Shown here one piece after another: positions 8,523 through 18,460 of a DNA stretch of 64,000 nt (its first letter is position 1; every line of letters starts with the position of its first letter). Both the position numbers and the translations under genes were made by a program. Source of the stretch: Gluconobacter cerinus (GTDB taxonomy: Bacteria > Pseudomonadota > Alphaproteobacteria > Acetobacterales > Acetobacteraceae); assembly GCF_002723935.1 (NCBI RefSeq), contig NZ_BEWM01000001.1, positions 682,001 through 746,000 on the forward strand, in the 5' to 3' direction. The notes under the pieces were generated by a model, which did not search any database, had not been told where the DNA came from, and worked only from the letters and a program-made list of their open reading frames with translations.

Positions 8523-9470
8523 TCACACAGTGCGAATTCGCCACAGTTCCTGCCGCACGGCATGATGCACGGTTTCACGTAACCAACGATGCAACTGGTC
8601 CATGTCAACGCGTGGATGCCAGGCCTGAAAAGGCCGAACGGGCGGCAGTTCGAACGGAAATTCGAAGCTGTCCAACCCCATGCGTTCAAGCGGAAAACGC
8701 TCAATAACAGTTCTGGGCAAAGGCAGAATGAGATCAGTTTCGCCAATGGCCGCGATCAGAGAATGATAGGTCGGCACAACCATCGCAATCCGGCGTGACA
8801 ACCCATAGCGTTCCTTCAAGATCGCATCGATCGGTCCGTTCGAGCGACCTTTTCTGGACACACTCACATGGTCATACGCGGCCAGAGACTGGGGCGTTAT
8901 CTTGTCCTTCAGGATAGGATGGCCTTTCCGGACCAGCGCACTAAACGACGTTTCAAACAGGGTTTGTCGCATGATTTCCGGACTCAGTTCATCCGTCGCG
9001 CCAATATAAAGATCAATCTTGTTCCCCCGCAGAGCTTCGCTGGCCGTCCCTTCGGATTCCGGTGAGAACACGATCCGGCAGTCAGGGCACTCCTTTTGCA
9101 GCGCCTGAAGAATGGGGCGCCCGAACGCTCCCACCACAATATCATTCGCCCGAATGGTAAACTTCGGGGACATGGCTTTCAGGTTCAGCGTGGCGCCATC
9201 ATTGAGAAGGTCATCCGCTTCCCGAACGAGCGTCTGCACACGATCCCGAATACGGTTCGCGAAGGCCGTCGCCACCATACGTCGCCCTGACATGACAAGA
9301 ATCGGATCCCCAAACACGGTTCTCAAACGCGCGAGATGTCGGCTCATGGCGGGCTCACTCACCTTGAGACGGCGCGCCGCAAGGGAGACGCTCTGCTCCT
9401 CCACCAGCACCTGAAGGTAACGCAAGAGATCCAGATCATAACGGCGTCCGAGAGGCTGCTTGTCTGACAT
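8523..9470 (-). CDS. LysR-family transcriptional regulator
   Basis: 315 aa from the ATG at 9470, chosen because AGGAAGGA sits 7 bases upstream; a start at 9539 would add an unlikely Arg/Cys-rich leader. The N-terminal winged helix-turn-helix (residues about 8-65) has the pattern SLAARRLKVSEPAMSRHLARLR. It is followed by a periplasmic-binding-protein-like co-inducer domain. The gene is divergent from the three-gene MFS efflux operon starting at 9661, the standard arrangement for a LysR activator of a pump. The inducer is not predictable. An aromatic or phenolic compound would fit the neighbouring esterase and methyltransferase, but this is speculation. Confidence 0.85.
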   Translation of the reverse strand: MSDKQPLGRRYDLDLLRYLQVLVEEQSVSLAARRLKVSEPAMSRHLARLRTVFGDPILVMSGRRMVATAFANRIRDRVQTLVREADDLLNDGATLNLKAMSPKFTIRANDIVVGAFGRPILQALQKECPDCRIVFSPESEGTASEALRGNKIDLYIGATDELSPEIMRQTLFETSFSALVRKGHPILKDKITPQSLAAYDHVSVSRKGRSNGPIDAILKERYGLSRRIAMVVPTYHSLIAAIGETDLILPLPRTVIERFPLERMGLDSFEFPFELPPVRPFQAWHPRVDMDQLHRWLRETVHHAVRQELWRIRTV

Positions 9471-9660
9471 GCGACATCCTTCCTGCGTGTAACGGCAAAC
9501 GTTCCTGTGAGCATAAACAGGAACGATGCGGTCCAACATACAGAAATGAAAGACTTCTCGCTCACCCTTCCGAAAAGTGGAATCCTCAGTTACCCGAAGT
9601 GAGGGTTTTCTGCGCCTGCGATGCCTCGATAGATGCGCTCAGACACCAAGAGAGCAGCTG

Positions 9661-11319
9661 ATGGCATTACCTTCACCCACCGCAGCGCCACCCGCGCAAC
9701 CGTCTTACATGCCGCCCTTCGGGATGCGCACCCTGATCGGGTGCCTTGGCATGTTGCTGGCCGTTCATGTTGCGGGTTTCAACGAACACATCACCGAAAT
9801 CGGCCTGTCGGACATCCGTGGCGCGATGCATATCGGCCATGATGAAGGCACCTGGTTCATCTCGACCTACGAAGCCTTCAACATTGCCGCCATGGCCTTC
9901 ACGCCATGGTTTTACATGACGTTCTCGATCTACCGTTTTTCGATCTTCATGACGGCAGTGCTTGCCCTGCTGTCCATTCCGCTGCCGTTCATGCCGGACA
10001 TGATTTCCCTGTGTTTTCTGCGCGCGGCACAAGGCCTGAGCGCGGGATGTCTGCCGCCTGTCCTGATGACGGTCATGCTCAAATATCTGCCGCCGCCCAT
10101 CAAGGTGTTTGGTATTGGGGGTTACGCCATGAGTGCGACCTTTGGCCCTAATCTGGGTGGCCCACTGGAAGCCTTATGGTTCGAGCATTTCGGCTGGCAC
10201 TGGCTGTATTGGGAAGTCATCCCTCTCAGCGCGATAGCCATTGCCATGATGGCTTATGGCCTTCCCAAAGACCCCGTACACCTCGAACGTTTCATGAAGT
10301 TCAACTGGCGCGGGTTCTTCATTGGTGTGCCGTCCATTCTCTGTGTCGTGACGGTTCTCTATCAGGGGGACCGGCTGGACTGGTTCCGCTCTCCCATTAT
10401 TTCCCATCTGACATTCTGGGGGGGCGCCCTGTTTCTGGGCTTCCTGTTCCACGAATGGCACCATCACACACCATTTTTCCGGCTCCAGTACTGGAAGAAC
10501 CGTAACATTGCCATGTCGATGCTCACGCTTGTGGGTGTCCTGGTGATCTGTGGCCTCATGATGGAGGTTCCATCCACCTATCTGGCAGAAGTCCGGGGGT
10601 ATCGCCCATCCCAGACGGCACCTATTGCGCTCATGGTTGCCTTGCCACAGCTCATCATGCTTCCGCTGACGGCGGCTCTTTGCAACATGCGTTCAGTGGA
10701 CTGCCGCTATCTGCTCGGCATTGGCATGAGCTGCCTCGGACTGGCTGCATTCCTCGGAACGTGGCTCACACCGGACTGGGTACGGGATAATTTCTATCTT
10801 CTGCAGGGCCTCCAGATCGTGGGGCAGCCCATGGTGGTCATTCCCGTCCTGATGCTGGCCACGATGTCTCTCGGACCGGCAGATGGACCATTCATTTCCG
10901 GCATGGTGAATATGCTCAAAGGCATGGCAAACGCTGTTGCTGCCGCCTTGTTCGAAATCCTACTCAGACGGCGTGAGCAATACCATTCCAACATGCTGCT
11001 CGACCGTTCCGGCAACAATGCGACGGCATTGTCAGGCATGGGAAATCCGATCGAGAACGCCATCCAGAACAGCTCACCTGACAGTGCACATGTCTCACGC
11101 AATGCGCTGCAGATCTTCCACACCTACGTGCATGAACAGTCCGTCGTGCTTGCTCTGGCAGACATATACCTCGTGATTGCAGTGCTGTGCGCAGCTTACG
11201 TCGTTCTGGCCATTATCCTGCCAAAACGCGTTTATCCGCCCGGTAAAGGCCCGGCGCCCAAACCTGCACCCGCTCCCACCTCTGTTCCGGCGGCTCCCCT
11301 CTCCGCCCCCGCCCATTAA
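9661..11319 (+). CDS. EmrB-type MFS drug exporter (DHA2 family)
   Basis: 552 aa with about 14 hydrophobic segments, as expected for DHA2 exporters. The first loop has GLSDIRGAMHIGHDEGTWF, the usual position of the family's DxR-type motif near the first helices. The ATG at 9661 is preceded by AGAG and starts MALPSPTAAPP; the frame is open back to 9577. The C terminus is a Pro/Ala-rich tail. It is the inner-membrane pump of a tripartite system with the HlyD protein 18 bases downstream and the outer-membrane channel after that. It would export toxic organic compounds by proton antiport from the cytoplasm through the envelope. Confidence 0.87.
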   Translation: MALPSPTAAPPAQPSYMPPFGMRTLIGCLGMLLAVHVAGFNEHITEIGLSDIRGAMHIGHDEGTWFISTYEAFNIAAMAFTPWFYMTFSIYRFSIFMTAVLALLSIPLPFMPDMISLCFLRAAQGLSAGCLPPVLMTVMLKYLPPPIKVFGIGGYAMSATFGPNLGGPLEALWFEHFGWHWLYWEVIPLSAIAIAMMAYGLPKDPVHLERFMKFNWRGFFIGVPSILCVVTVLYQGDRLDWFRSPIISHLTFWGGALFLGFLFHEWHHHTPFFRLQYWKNRNIAMSMLTLVGVLVICGLMMEVPSTYLAEVRGYRPSQTAPIALMVALPQLIMLPLTAALCNMRSVDCRYLLGIGMSCLGLAAFLGTWLTPDWVRDNFYLLQGLQIVGQPMVVIPVLMLATMSLGPADGPFISGMVNMLKGMANAVAAALFEILLRRREQYHSNMLLDRSGNNATALSGMGNPIENAIQNSSPDSAHVSRNALQIFHTYVHEQSVVLALADIYLVIAVLCAAYVVLAIILPKRVYPPGKGPAPKPAPAPTSVPAAPLSAPAH

Positions 11320-11337
11320 GATCCGGATCTCTCAGAC

Positions 11338-12414
11338 ATGATTTATGGAAAGCCTCTTCTTCTCGCCGGGTGTGCCGTCGTGGTGCTGGCCGGACTGGCC
11401 TGGAGCGCCGATCGCTTCTTCGTGGGTGATGGCGTGCACCAGAAAACCAATGATGCTTACGTCACAGCCGACTTTACAGCCGTCGCGCCGAAGGTGTCCG
11501 GCCGTATCGACCGCGTTCTGGCGGAAGACAACGAATACGTTCACGCGGGGAAAGAACTTGCCCACATCGAAGACGATGACTATCGCGCTGCGCTTGCAGC
11601 AGCCAAGGGCGATGTAGCCGCAGCCGAAGGCGAAGTTGGTAATCTACAGGCAGCCCTCGCACGGCAGGACAGCCTGATCGCCGCCGCATCCGATACCGTC
11701 AAAGCCGACGAGGCCAGCCTTGTCTTCGCCCAGCAGAATGCAACGCGCTACCACAATCTGTCTGCCGGGGGGGCCAGCACTCTGGAGCAGCAACAGGGCG
11801 CGGATGCCCGTCTTCGTGAAGCCATGGCTGCCATCGCGCGCGACAAAGCAGGCGTGGACAGCGCGAAACAACAAATTCCCGTTCTTCAGGCACAAATCCA
11901 GCGTGCTCAAGGCGCTCTCCTCAAGACACAGAGCACAGAACATCAGGCCGAACTCAATCTGTCTTATTGCACCATTCCTGCCCCGGTCGATGGCATCATC
12001 GGTGAGCGTGGCGTACGCGTGGGTGCCTATGTGCACCCTGGCACAGGCCTACTGGCTGTCGTGCCGGTACAAAAAGCCTATGTCCTCGCTAACTTCCAGG
12101 AAACCCAACTGACCAAAATGCAAACAGGCCAGCGGGCAACCATCTGGGTCGATACCTTCCCCGGTCATCCTCTCCATGCCCACGTGGACAGTCTGGCTCC
12201 TGCGACTGGCGTCGCCTTTGCAGCAATCCAGCCCGATAATGCAACGGGCAACTTTACGAAGGTGGTCCAGCGCGTACCGGTCAAACTCACATTCGATGCA
12301 GGTCAGCCTCTCGCGGCCAAGGTCCGTGTCGGCATGTCTGTTGAAGCGGAAGTCGATACAGCCTCACAGCCTGAGGGCCCCCACGCCCGCGACAACCGTT
12401 ACGCCTGGCAGTGA
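11338..12414 (+). CDS. HlyD/EmrA-type membrane fusion protein
   Basis: 358 aa with one N-terminal membrane anchor (about residues 6-26). The lipoyl half-motif TDDAYVTADFTAVAPKVSG has the local form TNDAYVTADFTAVAPKVSG. A long Ala/Gln-rich coiled coil spans about residues 85-200, then the second lipoyl half and a beta-barrel region (CTIPAPVDGIIGERGVRVGAYV). It is the periplasmic adaptor joining the MFS pump to the outer-membrane channel. It sits between the two partner genes with tight spacing, so the three form one operon. Confidence 0.88.
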   Translation: MIYGKPLLLAGCAVVVLAGLAWSADRFFVGDGVHQKTNDAYVTADFTAVAPKVSGRIDRVLAEDNEYVHAGKELAHIEDDDYRAALAAAKGDVAAAEGEVGNLQAALARQDSLIAAASDTVKADEASLVFAQQNATRYHNLSAGGASTLEQQQGADARLREAMAAIARDKAGVDSAKQQIPVLQAQIQRAQGALLKTQSTEHQAELNLSYCTIPAPVDGIIGERGVRVGAYVHPGTGLLAVVPVQKAYVLANFQETQLTKMQTGQRATIWVDTFPGHPLHAHVDSLAPATGVAFAAIQPDNATGNFTKVVQRVPVKLTFDAGQPLAAKVRVGMSVEAEVDTASQPEGPHARDNRYAWQ

Positions 12415-12422
12415 GACACCCC

Positions 12423-13928
12423 ATGCGCCTTTCTTTCTTCTCTCGGGTTACGGCCCTGCTATCCGTCACGGCCCTGACTGCGTGTACGGTCGGTCCGGAC
12501 TATCACGCCCCACCAGATCACGCACCTGCGCAATATCATCAGAGCGTCACACCAGCCGCAGATCATCCGACGCAGGCTGCACTCGATCCACAATGGTGGC
12601 GTCTCTACAACGACCCGGTGCTGACACAGCTTGAAGCTGACGTGGCTCGCAACAACCTTGATCTGCGAACAGCAGCCCTGAATCTGGCTGAAAGCACCGC
12701 AGAACGACGGATTGCCAGTGCCGCACAAATGCCCCGCTTGGATGGAGCAGCGTCCTACGCACGGGAGCGCGCCAGCACCAACGGTATCCTTGGACTTCTG
12801 GGAACAACCGAGCAGGCCAGTCCCGGTGATATTGCCAGTGGTGCGCAGGGATTTGGGCCAGCCGCCGCTGATGGCGCGAAGGGCAATCCCTCGTTCAACC
12901 TTCCCCAGTACGGCTTGAGTGCCTCTTGGGAAGTTGATTTCTGGGGGCATGTCAGGCGGCAGGTTGAAGCCGCCACAGCGGCCATGCATGCAACGGAAGA
13001 CATGCAGCGCAACGTGCTTGTCTCCCTCATGGCGGAGACCGCACAGGACTATATTGCGCTCCGCAATGTGCAGGCACAGATCGCCATTACCCAGCAGAGC
13101 ATCGACATTGCCCATCATAGCGTGGACCTGACAACGCTGCGCTTTACACAGGGAACTGCCACCAAACTGGATGTCGCCTATTCCCGTGGACAGATGCACA
13201 GCTTCGAAGCCCGTCTGCCTCCTCTGAAAAGCCAGAGTGTGCATCTGATCAATGCCCTCAGTTTCCTTGTGGCACGTGAACCCGGTGCCTTGGCCAGCAC
13301 ACTGAACAAACCGGGCATTATTCCGCCCGTCCCAACCAACATTCCAACAGGCCTGCCCTCTCAGCTCGCGGACCGGAGACCGGATATTCGCGCGGCCAAA
13401 GAACGCCTGCATGCTGCAACGGCGAGTATCGGTGTGGCGATTGCAGACTTCTACCCGCGCATCACATTGTCTGGCAGCCTGGATATTCAGGCACTCCAGT
13501 TCAGCGGACTTGGATCATGGGCGTCGCGTCAGTACGGCTTTGGCCCGACCATGACATTGCCTCTCTTTGAGGGCGGCCGTCTGACAGGACAGTTGCACCT
13601 TCGCAAAGCCCAGCAGAAAGAAGCTGCCATTGCTCTGCAGCGTACAATCCTCCGCGCATGGGAGGAAATCGATGATGCCATGACGGACCTCAGTACAGCT
13701 CAGGATCGTCAGAAACGGCTTGAAGAAAGCGTTACCGAGAACGAAACGGCCGTTCACATTGCCCAGCTACAATACAGTCAGGGTGCGGGCGACTTCCTGA
13801 ACGTTCTCACTGCACAAAATGCGCTTCTCGCAACACGCAGCGCCCTTTCCGAGGCCAGAGCAGGCGTTTCCGTTTCAATGACACATCTTTACCGCGCTCT
13901 AGGGGGCGGTTGGGAAGGCTCTCTTTAA
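12423..13928 (+). CDS. NodT-family outer-membrane efflux lipoprotein
   Basis: 501 aa from the ATG at 12423, nine bases after the adaptor stop. The signal peptide ends in a lipobox LTAC with Cys21, followed by TVGPDYHAPP, the typical NodT/OprM N terminus. Two repeated OEP domains contain long helices and the channel strands (YGLSASWEVDFWG and the second-half counterpart YGFGPTMTLPLFEGG). It forms the trimeric exit duct for the pump encoded upstream. A hairpin lies 29 bases after the stop. Confidence 0.88.
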   Translation: MRLSFFSRVTALLSVTALTACTVGPDYHAPPDHAPAQYHQSVTPAADHPTQAALDPQWWRLYNDPVLTQLEADVARNNLDLRTAALNLAESTAERRIASAAQMPRLDGAASYARERASTNGILGLLGTTEQASPGDIASGAQGFGPAAADGAKGNPSFNLPQYGLSASWEVDFWGHVRRQVEAATAAMHATEDMQRNVLVSLMAETAQDYIALRNVQAQIAITQQSIDIAHHSVDLTTLRFTQGTATKLDVAYSRGQMHSFEARLPPLKSQSVHLINALSFLVAREPGALASTLNKPGIIPPVPTNIPTGLPSQLADRRPDIRAAKERLHAATASIGVAIADFYPRITLSGSLDIQALQFSGLGSWASRQYGFGPTMTLPLFEGGRLTGQLHLRKAQQKEAAIALQRTILRAWEEIDDAMTDLSTAQDRQKRLEESVTENETAVHIAQLQYSQGAGDFLNVLTAQNALLATRSALSEARAGVSVSMTHLYRALGGGWEGSL

Positions 13929-13956
13929 GCACTCCGGATATTCCCAATCCGACATT

Positions 13957-13989
13957 CTGTCGTTCGGTGCCCCACCAGCCGGACGACAG
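13957..13989 (+). terminator. Hairpin downstream of efflux operon
   Basis: An 11-bp stem (CTGTCGTTCGG pairing with CCGGACGACAG, one G-U) with an 11-base loop. There is only a weak T-rich tail, so it is a probable rather than certain terminator. Between here and the next gene at 14247 there are about 260 bases of AT-richer sequence in which no other feature was recognised, apart from the promoter it must hold. Confidence 0.5.
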
Positions 13990-14246
13990 ATCTGACACCT
14001 TTTCGGTGCATCCTCTGCTGAGGATAAATTCAGCAAATCCATGAAATACCGTGCGCTAAAGCCCTTCTGTATTTCCCAGAAAGCTATTTCTGGCGAACAG
14101 AACGCTTTTGCCTTAACGCTTATGACCTGAAAAAAGGTCTTTTTGTGATATTATCTTTCAGATATACCCACACAAAAGAACGTTGTTAGTATTTTTTTAG
14201 TGTTTTCTCGCGACACTCGGATTTATGGTCAAGCGGGACAGGCTTA

Positions 14247-16049
14247 GTGAACACTTTTCAGGAACAGAATTTCGGAACTTATCTTGAATCACTTCAGGCA
14301 TGGTCCGAAAGTTCTCACGATTCCTTTGTTCTCCATGCTCTTGATTGCTCGGCTATTGTTGCCGTAACGAATACTAAAGGAAAAATTCTTTCCGTTAATG
14401 AAAAATTCGTTGAAATCAGTGGCTATTCCAGGGCTGAACTGATTGGGCAAGATCATCGAATGCTTCATTCAGGCGTTCATGATTCTAATTTTTTCCAGAA
14501 GATGTACCGCACCATCGCGCAAGGTGGCGTTTGGCACGGTGAGATCTGCAATAAAAAGAAGAACGGAAAATTATACTGGGTCGATACGACTATTGTTCCC
14601 CGATGCAATGAAAAAGGGAAAGTCATCAACTATGTGGCAATCCGCTTTGACATCACCGCCCGTAAACGTGCCGAACAACGCCTGACAGCAAACCGGCTGA
14701 AACTGCAGGAAGCCGTCAACACTGACTTCCTGACCAATATCTCCAACCGCACATCATTTTCACAGTATCTGAAGGTCCTTTTCGCACAGGAACATCCGGA
14801 CAATCGGCATTTCTGCCTGTGCCTGCTCGATATCGATACGTTCAAGATCATCAATGATACATCGGGCCATGAGTCCGGTGATCGCCTGCTTAAAAAAATT
14901 GCAGGTCGTCTGAAGACTTTTCAGTCGACTGACTGTTTCATTGCACGCATTGGTGGCGACGAATTTGCCATCATCATGGTGTCAAACGATCCACAGATCT
15001 TTGAAATCAAGCTTCAGAAAATTCTTGAGGCCATGCGATTTCGGTTTCGTAGCGGAAGTTTGACGCATCTGTGCAGCGCCAGTCTAGGATATGCCGTCTC
15101 AAAACTGAATGACAGTCGGAAACGCGAAATTCTACGCTGTGCAGACCTTGCACTTTATGAAGCCAAAGCAGACGGCCGCAATAGAATCAAAAAATATGCT
15201 CCCTTCATGAAAGAAAAAACGGAGCGTCGTTCCCGGCTACGGACAGCCATGCAAGCCGCTTTAAAAAAGAAGCAGTTCAAACTTTTCTATCAGCTTGTCC
15301 TCCCTTTAAATCAGGAACGCCCTCCCTCCTTCGAGGCTCTCTTACGGTGGGATCATCCAGAGCGCGGTCTTCTCAGCCCGCAATATTTTTATGATGCTTT
15401 CGACGATGCCGAGCTCAGTATTGCAATTGGGAATTTCGTGCTGCGACAAGCTCTCACGGACATCCGGTATCTGCTGCAACACAAGATTCCTTTTGACCGC
15501 ATTTCCATCAACGTAACGTCAGATGATTTTCGGGATCATAATTTTACGGAACGGCTTTTCCGTGAAATGAAGAAATATGCTGTCCCGGCTGAAAAACTGA
15601 CAATCGAGATCACGGAAAAAATTCTCTTCGGCCAGCACAACCAGCATATTCTGGATGAACTCAAGAAACTCAATCGCGCAGGCGTCCAGATTTCACTGGA
15701 TGACTTCGGAACCGGATTTGCGTCTCTGACCCATCTCCGAACCGTGACGTTCGATCATATCAAGATCGACCGCGTCTTTACCTCAGGCGTTACGGAACGC
15801 GGCATCGATACGGCCATTATCCAAGGTGTTATCGATATTGTTCACAGCATGGACCGTGTTGTTGTAGCTGAAGGCGTAGAAACAGCTGAGCAAGCAGAAG
15901 AACTGCGCCTGATGGGATGTGACTTTTTGCAAGGCTGGCATTTTTCAAAAGCTGTTCCCTTGTCTCAAATCCCACACGTTCTGAACATGGACGGCCCACC
16001 CTGGATCAAAAGTGAATCAATCGTTCCTGAAATGGATGTTGCAGAATAG
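14247..16049 (+). CDS. PAS-GGDEF-EAL cyclic di-GMP enzyme
   Basis: 600 aa starting at a GTG. Domain order: a PAS domain at about residues 30-140 (TNTKGKILSVNEKFVEISGYS, then the PAC-like FDITARKRAEQ), GGDEF at about 155-315 with an intact GGDEF at 236-240, and EAL at about 335-590 with EALLR at 363-367. The EAL catalytic set looks complete: NVTSDDF, IEITEK, DDFGTGFASL, KIDRVF, AEGVET. No inhibitory RxxD site is seen before GGDEF. It has no membrane segment, so it is a cytoplasmic sensor that could both make and break c-di-GMP; phosphodiesterase activity is the safer prediction. Codons look more AT-rich than neighbours. It stands alone with its own terminator. Confidence 0.88.
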   Translation: MNTFQEQNFGTYLESLQAWSESSHDSFVLHALDCSAIVAVTNTKGKILSVNEKFVEISGYSRAELIGQDHRMLHSGVHDSNFFQKMYRTIAQGGVWHGEICNKKKNGKLYWVDTTIVPRCNEKGKVINYVAIRFDITARKRAEQRLTANRLKLQEAVNTDFLTNISNRTSFSQYLKVLFAQEHPDNRHFCLCLLDIDTFKIINDTSGHESGDRLLKKIAGRLKTFQSTDCFIARIGGDEFAIIMVSNDPQIFEIKLQKILEAMRFRFRSGSLTHLCSASLGYAVSKLNDSRKREILRCADLALYEAKADGRNRIKKYAPFMKEKTERRSRLRTAMQAALKKKQFKLFYQLVLPLNQERPPSFEALLRWDHPERGLLSPQYFYDAFDDAELSIAIGNFVLRQALTDIRYLLQHKIPFDRISINVTSDDFRDHNFTERLFREMKKYAVPAEKLTIEITEKILFGQHNQHILDELKKLNRAGVQISLDDFGTGFASLTHLRTVTFDHIKIDRVFTSGVTERGIDTAIIQGVIDIVHSMDRVVVAEGVETAEQAEELRLMGCDFLQGWHFSKAVPLSQIPHVLNMDGPPWIKSESIVPEMDVAE

Positions 16050-16075
16050 GCCTTTTCAGCCGCGTTCCATACAAA

Positions 16076-16110
16076 AACGGAGGCAAACTGCTTTCGCAGC
16101 TGCCCCCGTT
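16076..16110. terminator. Bidirectional hairpin terminator
   Basis: An interrupted stem (AACGGaGGCA...CTGC / GCAG...TGCCcCCGTT) with a TTTC loop lies between the convergent c-di-GMP gene and the TonB receptor gene. Confidence 0.7.
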
Positions 16111-16134
16111 CTTAACTCTGGATAGTTCCGACGG

Positions 16135-18399
16135 TTAGAACCGCTGATCAATACCGGTCAGAATTGTACGGCGCAGACCATACTGTGGCGCACCAACGCC
16201 AATTCCACTGCCATCACGCAGAAGATACGTCTTGTCGAACAGATTGGTGACGTCGAGACGAACCTGCGTCTGCTTCAGGAATGGAACGTGGAACAGATCC
16301 TTGAAAGACTGAACCAGCGACAGGTTGAACGTCGCATACTGCGGGACAGAAGCACCATTCGGCGTCGCCCCATCCGCTCTCAGGCCGCTTCCATAAACCA
16401 TCGTTGCTGACAGACGCAGCGGATGACCAGTTCTGTAGAACGCCGTGTAGCTGGTCCCCGCAGAAGCCGTCCAACGCTGATCATGATCAAGATGGACCCA
16501 GTGCTTCTTGATATACGACAGATCTTCCGGATCGAAGTTCCATTCACCAGACACTACATCCTTGCCGATGGCGCGCGACCAGGAGAAGTTGCCGTAAACA
16601 CTGAAGGCACCCCGTGTGTAGTCTGTGGAGAACTCGTACCCGTGGACCTGTCCGCGACGATAGTTGAACACAGACAGGATGACTGGGGAGCCGAACTGCC
16701 CTTCGTCGATCATGTTCTTCGCCAGCTTGACATAGGCATCAAACGACGCATGCCAGCCCGGTAGAATTGTCTGAGAAAAACCAGCGTCAAAGTAATGGTC
16801 GCGCTCAGCCTTGACCGTGCTGTTCTTGTAGTTGGCGGGCTGTGCAGAGGTGCCCGTATATTTGTACAGGGCCGTTCCGGTCACGAGTTCGAACGGCGGT
16901 GGCGTGAAGTAACGCGAATAGCCCGCGTGGAAGGTCCCACCATGCCAGGGCTTATAAACGATATTGATGCGCGGACTGACCTGCTTTGAATGGGTGTATT
17001 CATCCACACCGTCAAAGCGCAGACCGTAATTGATGGTCAGGTTCTTGATAGGGCGCCATTCATCCTGAGCGTACAGACCATACATCCAGCCAGTCCGGCC
17101 AGAACCATCATGAATATTGGTCGTATCGCCGGAGTAAACGGCATTGCCGTCATCATCTTCACCCGTCTGCGTATAAACGGTTGAATCAGACTTGGACGTA
17201 TTACGCTCAACATAGACCTGATAACCGAAACGGACGGTATGGTTCTTCGCGGCCTGCCAGGTCGCATCCGTCTGGTTTCCGGTTGAGAAAACCGAGCGGG
17301 CTGCGCGCTGTGCAATACCGTTATAAACCAGATCGCCCAACGGATCAGGCGAGTAACGCAGGGAGCTGTATCGCAGCACGGCAGACGTCTGGAAGCTCAG
17401 GCGGCCCATGTCCTTCTGAAGGGACAGCATGCCGAAATCCGTGATTTCCTTCTGGTGCTCGCTCAGGCTGTTACTATCGCCGTTTCCATACTGGTTCTGG
17501 GACAGGGTGCTGCCCGTATAGGACGGATTGGCAAACTGGCGCTGCTGACCCGGATTGTTCGGGAGCTGGTACTCGGCATTCGAAACACCGGCGGTCAGGC
17601 TGATCCGGGTATTTTCATCAACCGTGTAACGGGCGTGACCGAGGAAGTGATACTGATTGGTCAGATCGTGGATCGCATTGAAGCTGGGGGTCGTGTTTTC
17701 AATGCCAACACGGTTGTGGACATAATCAGCCGTAGCGAACCAGTCCCACTTCCCCTTGTGACCACCATATTGCAGAGACGGGAAGAAATAGTCGCGCGCG
17801 CCACCGTAGATGGAGATGCTGCCGCCGGGATCGGAATAGCCGTTCTTGGTGTTGATATCGATCACACCGGCCTGAAGAAATCCGTACTCGCTGGGGAGCG
17901 CGCCCGTCGTCAGAGACATGGAATGTGCGAAGCGGGTCATCAGCGCCTGCCCGAAAACACTCATGCCTTCCGGTAGGGCAACGCCATCCAGACGGAACTG
18001 GACTTCGTTATGGTCGCCACGAACATGGATCTGTCCATAACTATCCTGCGCAACACCCGGAGCCTGAAGCAGAACGGACGTGAGCGGGGCATTGTCACCG
18101 CCCGGATTGGTCTCAATATCCTGACGGCTGAAATGATAGGTCGTAGCACCCGTGGAAGACTGGAGCGCATCGCGGGCACGTTCCAGATGGGCATTGACGA
18201 CAATATTGTCTTCCCCTTGACGGCTCGTTTCCGTCACGGTCGTGCCGTGCTGGTCGTCAGAATGACCGAAGCTGGAACGGGACGTTTCCGTATCGGTTGT
18301 CGTGCCTGTCGTTGCGTCCTGAGCATATGCCGTACCACACAGGGCAGTCGTGCACCCAAGCAGCAGAATAAAAGATCGAGCAGACACAAAAGGCAGCAT
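16135..18399 (-). CDS. TonB-dependent receptor
   Basis: 754 aa with a clear signal peptide (cleavage near TAYAQ), a plug domain (QDIETNPGGDNAPLTSVLLQAPGV in two parts, then IHVRGDHNEVQFRLDGVALPEG), and a barrel ending in the terminal Phe of GIDQRF. The plug is closer to receptors of the FecA/CirA and general transporter type than to the Fiu-like receptor at 5960. The substrate is not predictable. It is divergent from another TonB receptor at 18569. The 170-base spacer holds a perfect inverted repeat that could be an operator shared by both. Confidence 0.82.
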   Translation of the reverse strand: MLPFVSARSFILLLGCTTALCGTAYAQDATTGTTTDTETSRSSFGHSDDQHGTTVTETSRQGEDNIVVNAHLERARDALQSSTGATTYHFSRQDIETNPGGDNAPLTSVLLQAPGVAQDSYGQIHVRGDHNEVQFRLDGVALPEGMSVFGQALMTRFAHSMSLTTGALPSEYGFLQAGVIDINTKNGYSDPGGSISIYGGARDYFFPSLQYGGHKGKWDWFATADYVHNRVGIENTTPSFNAIHDLTNQYHFLGHARYTVDENTRISLTAGVSNAEYQLPNNPGQQRQFANPSYTGSTLSQNQYGNGDSNSLSEHQKEITDFGMLSLQKDMGRLSFQTSAVLRYSSLRYSPDPLGDLVYNGIAQRAARSVFSTGNQTDATWQAAKNHTVRFGYQVYVERNTSKSDSTVYTQTGEDDDGNAVYSGDTTNIHDGSGRTGWMYGLYAQDEWRPIKNLTINYGLRFDGVDEYTHSKQVSPRINIVYKPWHGGTFHAGYSRYFTPPPFELVTGTALYKYTGTSAQPANYKNSTVKAERDHYFDAGFSQTILPGWHASFDAYVKLAKNMIDEGQFGSPVILSVFNYRRGQVHGYEFSTDYTRGAFSVYGNFSWSRAIGKDVVSGEWNFDPEDLSYIKKHWVHLDHDQRWTASAGTSYTAFYRTGHPLRLSATMVYGSGLRADGATPNGASVPQYATFNLSLVQSFKDLFHVPFLKQTQVRLDVTNLFDKTYLLRDGSGIGVGAPQYGLRRTILTGIDQRF

Positions 18400-18445
18400 G
18401 TTGTCCTCAGAAGGCGAAGAAGGTTCTAAGTGCGACTCCTTATTA

Positions 18446-18460
18446 TGTTATATCATAACA
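18446..18460. promoter_or_regulatory. Perfect inverted repeat between divergent TonB receptor genes
   Basis: TGTTATatcATAACA is a 6-3-6 perfect palindrome, 47 bases upstream of the minus-strand receptor start and 109 bases upstream of the plus-strand one. Its position suits a repressor or activator site. It is not a good Fur box, and the binding protein is unknown. Confidence 0.4.

Noticed and set aside
12459-13412. Minus-strand open frame of about 317 codons
   Set aside because: Antisense to the NodT-type lipoprotein gene; composition atypical for a protein.
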